Source of the DNA: Thermoplasmata archaeon
GTDB taxonomy: Archaea; Thermoplasmatota; E2; DHVEG-1; B8-G13
Direction: 5' to 3'
Assembly (NCBI GenBank): GCA_021162485.1
Contig: JAGGYP010000092.1
Span: 1-12,051, forward strand
Length of the DNA: 12,051 nucleotides
Each line of letters begins with the position of its first letter. The first letter of the stretch is position 1. Below are positions 6,850 through 12,051 of the stretch, in pieces. The notes beneath the pieces were generated by a model, which had not been told where the DNA came from, made no database searches, and was given only the letters and a program-made list of their open reading frames with translations. A program made the position numbers and the translations under genes.

Positions 6850-7041
6850 TTGAAATACACCAGATTTGAAAAAGCACGCATAATAGGTGCACGTGCATTA
6901 CAAATAGCAATGGGTGCGCCAATATTAATAAAGATACCAAAGAATATAATAGACCCGGTTGAAATAGCTATGATGGAATTCAAAGAAAATGCAATTCCAA
7001 TAACTGTTAAGAGGAAGATAGATGCCAGAAGAAAAGATTGA
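6850..7041 (+). CDS. rpoK: DNA-directed RNA polymerase subunit K (Rpo6)
   Basis: Subunit K is the archaeal counterpart of eukaryotic Rpb6 and bacterial omega, a small subunit that helps assemble and stabilise the polymerase. The 63 residues contain the diagnostic block [19 protein letters not shown] (4-22) with GAPILI following, then a C-terminal [21 protein letters not shown] that fits the family. The start is an unusual TTG at 6850, supported by GGAGG at 6836-6840 (9-base spacer) and by the lack of an ATG before the conserved block. In many archaea rpoK lies at the end of another ribosomal cluster just before S2. That pairing is kept here, with the last 20 bases overlapping rps2. Confidence 0.96.
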   Translation: MKYTRFEKARIIGARALQIAMGAPILIKIPKNIIDPVEIAMMEFKENAIPITVKRKIDARRKD

Positions 7042-7660
7042 ACAAAAAGCAGTTGAGGAGAAAAAAGAAGAACTGCTACTTCCAGAAGAAGTTTACCTTA
7101 CCTCTGGTACTCACATAGGGACGAGACAAAAAACATCTGGGATGATACCATTTATTTACAAAGTCAGAAACGATGGTTTATACATTATAGATGTTAGGAA
7201 GACAGATGAAAGACTTAAAATAGCAGCTAAATTTTTAGCTAGGTTTGATCCTTCAAAGATAATAGTGGCCTCTGTTAGACAGTATGGGCATAAGCCTATT
7301 ACTGAGTTTGCAAAACATATTGGAGCTGTTGCTTTACCAGGTAGATTTGTGCCGGGAACATTAACTAATCCTAAACTAAACAATTACATTGAACCCGATG
7401 TAATCCTAATTACAGATCCAATGGTGGATGCCCAGGCTCTTTCTGAAGCCAGCAGCATAGGTATCCCAATTGTTGCATTATGTGATACAAACAATGAGAC
7501 AAAATTTGTAGATTTAGTCATCCCAACAAATAACAAGGGTAGAAGAGCTCTGGCCATAATATATTGGCTCCTAACCAGAGAAATTTTATTAGAAAAAGGC
7601 AAGATTAAATCAAGAGATGAATTTAAGCTTACTGTGGAAGATTTTGAGGCAGAGATATAA
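7022..7660 (+). CDS. rps2: Small ribosomal subunit protein S2 (uS2)
   Basis: S2 joins the head and body of the 30S subunit late in assembly. The 212 residues are the usual archaeal length. The first 20 or so residues are acidic and variable. The family core follows with [46 protein letters not shown] and LIVT-like segments ending in [23 protein letters not shown] 7022 lies within the end of rpoK; AGAGGAAG at about 7010-7017 provides the SD, so the two are translationally coupled. A T-rich stretch at 7671-7679 follows the gene. Confidence 0.97.
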   Translation: MPEEKIEQKAVEEKKEELLLPEEVYLTSGTHIGTRQKTSGMIPFIYKVRNDGLYIIDVRKTDERLKIAAKFLARFDPSKIIVASVRQYGHKPITEFAKHIGAVALPGRFVPGTLTNPKLNNYIEPDVILITDPMVDAQALSEASSIGIPIVALCDTNNETKFVDLVIPTNNKGRRALAIIYWLLTREILLEKGKIKSRDEFKLTVEDFEAEI

Positions 7661-7670
7661 ATATCAGAAC

Positions 7671-7679
7671 TTTATTTTT
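7671..7679 (+). terminator. Possible T-rich terminator after rps2
   Basis: TTTATTTTT follows the S2 stop by about ten bases, and another TTTT follows near 7683. This fits an archaeal T-run terminator and would separate rpoK-rps2 from the membrane protein genes, but partial read-through is possible. Confidence 0.35.
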
Positions 7680-7717
7680 CTAGTTTTAATTAGAAATACA
7701 GGACTGGGAGAATACTT

Positions 7718-8893
7718 GTGAGAGTCAAAATTGGAAATGATATTTTACTAGTTGGAACAGCTCATGTATCCAAAGATAGTGTAGAAGAGGTAAAATCAGC
7801 TATAAAGGAGTTTAAACCAGATGTTGTTGCTGTGGAACTTTGTCGAAGAAGATATCAAACCTTAACAGAGAAGGAAAAATGGGAGGATACACCTATAACA
7901 TCTTTTCTGCAAACAGATAAAGCTTTTCTGATATTAGCGCAGACTTTCCTGGCTTCTGTGCAGAGAAAACTTGGAGAAGAATTTGGTTCAGAGCCTGGAG
8001 CTGAAATGCTAGCGGCTATTGAAGAAGCAAAAAAACAAGGTCTGAGAATAGAGCTTGTAGATAGAGATATTTCAGTTACACTCAAAAGAGCTTGGAAAAA
8101 AATGGGTGTGAGAGAAAAATTCCGATTAGTATGGGAATTTATCAAAGCAATGGTTGGATATAATGAGGAGGAACTCGAAGAAATAGATCTTAAAGAACTG
8201 ATGAAAGAAGATGTTATGTCTGCTATGATGAAAGAGTTCAGCGAGTTTGCACCTAGTGTTTCCAATGTTCTGATTGATGAGAGAAACAAGTATATTGCTA
8301 AGAAAATATTGGATGCAAGAGAAAAACATGGTAAAGTTCTCGCAGTTGTAGGAGCAGGTCATGTTAAGGGAATAAAAGAATATTTAGAGGGAATTAAACC
8401 CCTGGATGTAGACATCAAAGAACTAGAGCAAGTGCCTAGAAGAAGAATTAGCATTGCAAAACTTTTCGCGTATTCAATACCCGTGTTGTTTTTCTCACTT
8501 ATTATTTATTTAATCATTACAAAGGGCCCATCAGCAATGGCAGAGATTGGCAATATTTTCTTATGGTGGTTTCTGATCAATGGCTCACTATCAGCTCTGG
8601 GTGCTCTCCTAGCCAGGGCTCATCCTCTGTCTATTGTCACAGCATTTTTGGCTGCACCTCTAACATCTCTAAACCCAGCTGTTGCCGCAGGATGGTTTGC
8701 TGGGCTGGTGGAACTGAAATTTAGGACACCAAAAATCAAAGATTTTCAAAAGCTTAGGGAGATAGAATCCCTGAGGGATTTCTTCAATAATTCTTTCACC
8801 AGATTATTAATGGTTGTAGCTTTTGCGAATATAGGCAGCACAATTGGAACATTTATCGCGTTAACATATATACTAAAACTGGGTCTAGGATAA
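7718..8893 (+). CDS. TraB/PrgY (Tiki-like) family membrane protein
   Basis: The family includes PrgY, which limits activity of secreted pheromone peptide in enterococci, and is related to the Tiki/TraB group of proposed metal-dependent proteases. The archaeal role is unknown. The N-terminal domain opens with ILLVGTAHVSKDSVEEV: a GTAH motif (13-16), followed by VVAVELCRRRY with a conserved glutamate (E40). It later has DERN near 187-190 and VVGAGHVKGI with GAGH (212-215). These Gly-x-x-His and Glu residues are the conserved candidates for metal binding. Residues from about 250 form roughly four hydrophobic segments (about 250-268, 278-298, 303-330, 361-386), so the conserved domain precedes a membrane anchor. 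The GTG start at 7718 has GGGAG at about 7706-7710 as SD. The 391 residues are full length for the family. Confidence 0.9.
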   Translation: MRVKIGNDILLVGTAHVSKDSVEEVKSAIKEFKPDVVAVELCRRRYQTLTEKEKWEDTPITSFLQTDKAFLILAQTFLASVQRKLGEEFGSEPGAEMLAAIEEAKKQGLRIELVDRDISVTLKRAWKKMGVREKFRLVWEFIKAMVGYNEEELEEIDLKELMKEDVMSAMMKEFSEFAPSVSNVLIDERNKYIAKKILDAREKHGKVLAVVGAGHVKGIKEYLEGIKPLDVDIKELEQVPRRRISIAKLFAYSIPVLFFSLIIYLIITKGPSAMAEIGNIFLWWFLINGSLSALGALLARAHPLSIVTAFLAAPLTSLNPAVAAGWFAGLVELKFRTPKIKDFQKLREIESLRDFFNNSFTRLLMVVAFANIGSTIGTFIALTYILKLGLG

Positions 8894-8931
8894 ATATTTT
8901 AAAAACAAGAGGTTATTCAAAAGGGTTGAAG

Positions 8932-9636
8932 ATGAAAAAAAGAAGAGTATATTATTCATTTCACGATATCCCAGGTGTAAACCAACCAGGTTTTGATCAC
9001 CAATATGCATATAGCTATGGAGAACCTCATGGTTTACATTTTAGTGAAACAGAAATAAGGCACATATTGCTCGCCATGCTGACACTGGCATTTGCATTTT
9101 CTGCCATTTTTATTTCACAGGGTCTGAACATAGTATCTGCTATAGCTGTAGGTTTTCTTGGCATAGTTTCATCTTTTCTCTTACATGAGCTTGCTCATAA
9201 GTTTACAGCACAAAAATTTGGTATGTGGGCAGAGTTTAGAGCCTACCCAATGGGACTGCTTACTGTGATTATTTTCATGTTGATTTCTATATCCACAGGT
9301 TTTCCGATCATATTTGCAGCACCTGGAGCAGTTTACATAATGGGATCTGCTGGTAGAAAAGAGATCGGTGTTATCTCAATCGCAGGCCCACTGGTTAATT
9401 TTATAATAGCCTTGATTTTACTTCCCCTGGTATTTATTTTTTATGAGAGCTCAGTTGGCTCGCTGTTTGGTTTAATTTGTTTTATAAACTCTTTATTAGC
9501 AGTATTTAACCTGATCCCCTTTGGACCATTGGATGGTAGAAAAGTTATTGAATGGAATGCCCTGATCTGGGCAGCCCTTATGATATCAAGTTTGTTATTA
9601 CTTGTTGCTATAGAGAACATGGTCTATTTGATATAA
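8932..9636 (+). CDS. Membrane zinc metalloprotease, M50 (site-2 protease-like) family
   Basis: M50 proteases cut substrates within or near the membrane. HELAH at 85-89 is the HExxH zinc site, and NLIPFGPLDG (193-202) is the second family motif, whose aspartate supplies the third zinc ligand. Both lie in or next to hydrophobic segments; I count about six segments across residues 45-231. The N-terminal 40 residues are hydrophilic with several His and Tyr. At 234 residues it is a minimal form without a PDZ or CBS domain. I chose ATG 8932 with AAGGG 6 bases upstream; a TTG at 8926 would add two residues. It follows the TraB-family gene closely, so the two may be co-transcribed, although an AT-rich box near 8892-8904 could be its own promoter. 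Its 3' end overlaps the convergent fumarase beta gene. The substrate is unknown. Confidence 0.9.
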   Translation: MKKRRVYYSFHDIPGVNQPGFDHQYAYSYGEPHGLHFSETEIRHILLAMLTLAFAFSAIFISQGLNIVSAIAVGFLGIVSSFLLHELAHKFTAQKFGMWAEFRAYPMGLLTVIIFMLISISTGFPIIFAAPGAVYIMGSAGRKEIGVISIAGPLVNFIIALILLPLVFIFYESSVGSLFGLICFINSLLAVFNLIPFGPLDGRKVIEWNALIWAALMISSLLLLVAIENMVYLI

Positions 9637-10223
9637 GAAGAAATTCTTTCTTTCGCTCTAACTTTTATTTCTTCTGTAAGGTTTCTACCCCTAATGTCTA
9701 TTGTCACAATCAAGGGACCAAAATTTTCTACTTCAAATACCCATAATGCCTCTGGCATACCTAGTTCTTCTAACCAAAAAACATCTTTTACTTTTTTAAT
9801 ATAACTTGCAGCAAGAGCGCCAGAGCCACCCGGAAATGTGCAGTAAACAACATTGAATTTCCTACATGCTTTAGCAGTAGACTCACCCATCCCACCCTTT
9901 CCTATTATTACACTAATATTTGAATATTTTATAAACCCTTCTTCCAGTTTTTCCATTCTCATACTTGTTGTGGGACCAGCAGAAAATATTTTCCATCCCT
10001 CTTTGGTTTTTTTTGCAATTGGTCCACAATGGATTATCACTGCGTTATTCAAATCAACTGGTAACTTTTTTTTTCTTTTGTAAAACTCTATAGCTTTTTG
10101 ATGTGCTTTATCTCTAAATGTAAAAATAGTTCCATTGATTCTTATCATATCACCTGCTTCCAGTTTTTTTAGGGTTTTTTTATCCACAGGTGTCTCTAAT
10201 AATATTTCTTCTACCTTGGCCAT
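9624..10223 (-). CDS. fumB: Fumarate hydratase (class I), beta subunit
   Basis: This is the C-terminal-domain subunit of the split, iron-sulfur-dependent fumarase that interconverts fumarate and malate; with the alpha subunit it forms the active enzyme. The 199 residues carry the beta-domain motifs FRDKAH (36-41), HCGP (65-68), SAGPTTSMRME (81-91), IGKGGMGE (107-114) and a C-terminal ALWVFEVENFGPLIVTID. These match both fumarase and L-tartrate dehydratase beta subunits. Fumarase is the likelier activity in an archaeon but is not proven by sequence. The start overlaps the end of the alpha gene by 13 bases, with GGAAGGG just upstream. The 3' end overlaps the protease gene tail to tail. Confidence 0.93.
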   Translation of the reverse strand: MAKVEEILLETPVDKKTLKKLEAGDMIRINGTIFTFRDKAHQKAIEFYKRKKKLPVDLNNAVIIHCGPIAKKTKEGWKIFSAGPTTSMRMEKLEEGFIKYSNISVIIGKGGMGESTAKACRKFNVVYCTFPGGSGALAASYIKKVKDVFWLEELGMPEALWVFEVENFGPLIVTIDIRGRNLTEEIKVRAKERISSYIK

Positions 10224-11077
10224 TCGACCCTTCCATCTCCATAGATTTTTACTTTCCCATATCTATGAGCCCAACATTGCATGACAACTCCAACTGGCAG
10301 AGAGGCAGGATGTCTGTGTCCTATTTCGATATGGACATCTAAAACCGTTGTTTTTCCACCTAATCCCATGGGTCCAATGCCTGATTTGTTTGCGAGCTCA
10401 ATAATTTCTTTTTCCAGTTTGCTAACTGTTTTATCCGAGTGTCTCTCTCCTAGAGGTCTAAGCAAGGCTTTTTTTGCAATCTTTAATGCAAGATCAGATG
10501 TCCCACCTATACCAACTCCAACAATTGTCGGGGGACAGGGTTTACCAGCAGCCTCTACTATATGGTTCACCACAAATTTTTTGATATCATCTAAACTATC
10601 TGTAGGGTTGAACATTTTCAATTTTGACATATTCTCGCTGCCGCCACCTTTTGCAAGCAAAGTTATCTCACAATCCCTGCCATTTGTTATCTCCAAATCA
10701 ATATATGGAATATAGTTGCCTATGTTGTTACCAGTGTTTTTATTTGTTATAGGATCTACAGTATTTGATCTCAGGGGGACTTCTTTAGTAGCTTTCTCTA
10801 CAGCATTTAGCAAGGCTTTTTTCAATTTATCTCTCAAAGGAAACTCTGAGCCCATTTGGATAAAAAATGTTAAAGTACCTGTGTCTTGGCAGATTGGTTT
10901 TTTTGTTTCTCTTGCAATTTCTATGTTTTGTAAAATAGATTCTAATATTTTTTTACCAGTTTCTGTTTTCTCTCTGTTTTTTGCTTTTTTTATTTCAGAA
11001 ACCACTTCTTCTGGTAAGTTTGTCTCTACTTTTTTAATTAATTCAAATATCAATTCTTCCAGTTCTTTCAGTTTCAT
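10211..11077 (-). CDS. fumA: Fumarate hydratase (class I), alpha subunit
   Basis: The alpha subunit holds the 4Fe-4S cluster that binds the substrate. The 288 residues are full length. Three cysteines stand in the conserved cluster-ligand contexts: C63 in PICQDTGT, C181 in AAGKPCPP and C268 in VVMQCWAHR. Other family segments are LRSNTVDPITNKNTGNN, ITLLAKGGGSENMSK and GIGPMGLGGKTT. AGGAAG, on the plus strand at 11085-11090, is the SD 7 bases before ATG. The downstream beta gene overlaps by 13 bases, so the two make a coupled operon. Such oxygen-sensitive split fumarases are typical of anaerobic archaea and fit a partial or reductive TCA pathway. Tartrate dehydratase alpha is the alternative. 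Confidence 0.94.
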   Translation of the reverse strand: MKLKELEELIFELIKKVETNLPEEVVSEIKKAKNREKTETGKKILESILQNIEIARETKKPICQDTGTLTFFIQMGSEFPLRDKLKKALLNAVEKATKEVPLRSNTVDPITNKNTGNNIGNYIPYIDLEITNGRDCEITLLAKGGGSENMSKLKMFNPTDSLDDIKKFVVNHIVEAAGKPCPPTIVGVGIGGTSDLALKIAKKALLRPLGERHSDKTVSKLEKEIIELANKSGIGPMGLGGKTTVLDVHIEIGHRHPASLPVGVVMQCWAHRYGKVKIYGDGRVEWPR

Positions 11078-11096
11078 CTAACATTCTTCCTAAAAA

Positions 11097-11110
11097 ACAA
11101 ATATAAAAGA
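11097..11110 (-). promoter_or_regulatory. Possible TATA box of the fumarase operon
   Basis: Read on the minus strand, CTTTTATATTT (plus-strand 11099-11109) resembles an archaeal TATA box. It would place the transcript start very near the alpha-subunit ATG, which is awkward given the SD at 11085-11090. The call is therefore tentative; read-through from the upstream gene is the alternative. Confidence 0.25.
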
Positions 11111-11152
11111 GGGTGATTATATGTTTTTTCTTGGTTTTTTCAAAGATGATCT

Positions 11153-12051
11153 CTATTCTCTAATAATTATGATTTTGAAATTAAGTATACCATTTGTTCC
11201 AGTTGTGGAATATGTTTTTTCTTTTTCATTTATGTATTGAGATCCCTGCCAGTAGTCTTGTGTTCCATTAATTTTTAGAATAATATCTGCCTTTGTTGTT
11301 ATCCCAACATATGAAACAGTTTCTTGTGTATTATTATCAAGGGCTACTATTCTCACAGAAACCGGATCATTTCCTAAATAATCAGGAATATCAATTTTAT
11401 AGGCGTCATATTTTGTATCGCTCAAATTGAAAACGTCATTGCTATGCATCAAGGGCATCTTAGCAGTTGTGGTCAAATTCGTGTTAATCATAATCTGGAA
11501 ATAAGGTTTTGAAATACCATATGAGTTTGGAGAGCTAGTAAGTGTGAAGTTAATCAAATCTATAGTTACTTTGATATTCCATACAGGATCAATATCTATC
11601 GAATCCATTGCACCATCTCCATCGGTATCAGCAGATTTAGGATTTGTTTTATGTTGATATTCCTCATAATCACTCCATCCATCTCCATCTGTGTTAAAAG
11701 ATAATGGATCTGAAGTTACAAGTGTTTTAACACCACTTATGTTGATATACCATCCATTTACTTCTATTCCATCCATTAAACCATCGGGATATGGTCTCTC
11801 AGAATCCTGATCCATTGGGTAGGTTGCATAGACTTTTACTTCGTCATAATCTGATAAACCATCTCCATCAGTATCAATGCTTCTTGGATTTGTAAGACGT
11901 GCAAGCTCTTCAAAATCTGATAATCCATCTCCATCCGTATCATATTTATTTGGATCAGATGTGACATGTATCGTTACATTTGTCCCATTCACATAATATA
12001 CCTTAATATCCCACCCAGAGGTCTCGTCACTGTATGATAATCCATCTCCAT
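11153..12051 (-). CDS. Large secreted or surface protein with thrombospondin type 3-like calcium-binding repeats, 5' partial
   Basis: The frame is open to the window edge, so the GTG at 11992 is not the start and about 298 C-terminal residues are visible. They contain acidic loops of the EF-hand/TSP3 type: DGDGLSYSDE at the edge, then DTDGDGLSDFEE and DTDGDGLSDYDE spaced 23 residues apart. An interrupted loop (DQDSERPYPDGLMDG) follows, then NTDGDGWSDYEE and DTDGDGAMDS, again 23 apart. Such loops bind calcium and stiffen extracellular proteins. The last 150 or so residues are rich in Asn, Thr and Ile with alternating hydrophobics, suggesting a beta-sandwich. No transmembrane anchor or sorting motif is seen at the C-terminus. 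A signal peptide, if present, lies outside. It is on the same strand as the fumarase genes, 75 bases upstream, with no evident functional link. Confidence 0.9.
   Translation of the reverse strand, partial: GDGLSYSDETSGWDIKVYYVNGTNVTIHVTSDPNKYDTDGDGLSDFEELARLTNPRSIDTDGDGLSDYDEVKVYATYPMDQDSERPYPDGLMDGIEVNGWYINISGVKTLVTSDPLSFNTDGDGWSDYEEYQHKTNPKSADTDGDGAMDSIDIDPVWNIKVTIDLINFTLTSSPNSYGISKPYFQIMINTNLTTTAKMPLMHSNDVFNLSDTKYDAYKIDIPDYLGNDPVSVRIVALDNNTQETVSYVGITTKADIILKINGTQDYWQGSQYINEKEKTYSTTGTNGILNFKIIIIRE
11600..12051 (-). repeat. Coding repeats: DxDxDG loops in a two-level arrangement
   Basis: The plus strand shows CCATCTCCATC-like copies near 11613, 11684, 11862, 11924 and 12042, each encoding a DGDG loop on the minus strand. 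Above this lies a larger unit present twice: a Gly-Trp-x-Ile segment, a short strand region ending in VTSDP, a (D/N)TDGDG-x-SD-x-EE loop, a TNP-x-S spacer and a DTDGDG loop. The first unit starts near 12021 and the second near 11755. Confidence 0.75.

Noticed and set aside
10281..11081. Plus-strand open frames across the fumarase alpha gene
   Set aside because: They are antisense to a well-conserved enzyme gene with intact cluster cysteines.
11119..11241. 40-codon plus-strand frame with GGTGAT just upstream
   Set aside because: Most of it is antisense to the TSP3-type gene, the AT-rich box is too close to the ATG to be its promoter, and the product is low-complexity hydrophobic sequence.
11990..11992. 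GTG at 11992 as the start of the TSP3-type protein
   Set aside because: The frame continues to the window edge and encodes another DGDG loop, so the protein is 5' truncated.
11600..12051. CRISPR or non-coding tandem repeat
   Set aside because: The short repeated units are in frame, vary at third positions and encode calcium loops; there are no regular spacers.

Overview
The window is AT-rich archaeal chromosome. The evidence is the archaeal/eukaryotic-type ribosomal proteins (S4e, L32e, L19e), the archaeal RNA polymerase subunit K, TATA-like promoter boxes and Shine-Dalgarno sites before almost every gene. The L32e protein carries an N-terminal helix-hairpin-helix extension of the kind known from haloarchaeal L32e. 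Together with the low GC content, split class I fumarase and calcium-binding TSP3-type surface protein, this suggests an uncultured euryarchaeon, perhaps near Thermoplasmata. The lineage is inference; no species is claimed.

Region 1 (1-6039, + strand) is most of the spc ribosomal protein operon: L24 (start cut off by the window edge), S4e, L5, S14, S8, L6, L32e, L19e, L18, S5, L30. The genes are packed with ATGA or TAATG overlaps or short spacers, each with an SD, as expected for one long transcript. S14 is only 51 codons and sits between L5 and S8. L24, L19e and L32e carry long lysine/glutamate-rich extensions. The cluster stops at L30; L15 and SecY, which usually follow, are not here.

Region 2 (6040-6849) is a break. 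It holds a 72-residue orphan gene with its own promoter, then about 520 bases without an intact gene. That stretch contains a probable decayed gene on the minus strand, a hairpin and the promoter of the next unit.

Region 3 (6850-9636, + strand) is rpoK overlapping rps2, then a TraB/PrgY-family membrane protein and an M50-type (site-2-protease-like) membrane metalloprotease.

Region 4 (9624-12051, - strand) is a two-gene operon for the alpha and beta subunits of an iron-sulfur class I fumarate hydratase. Upstream of it in transcription lies the C-terminal part of a large probably secreted protein with DxDxDG calcium-binding repeats, which continues beyond the window edge. The fumarase operon and the protease gene converge and overlap at their stop codons.

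Most of the window is conserved housekeeping. The parts most worth a second look are the 6040-6849 break, the ribosomal protein extensions and the TSP3 protein.
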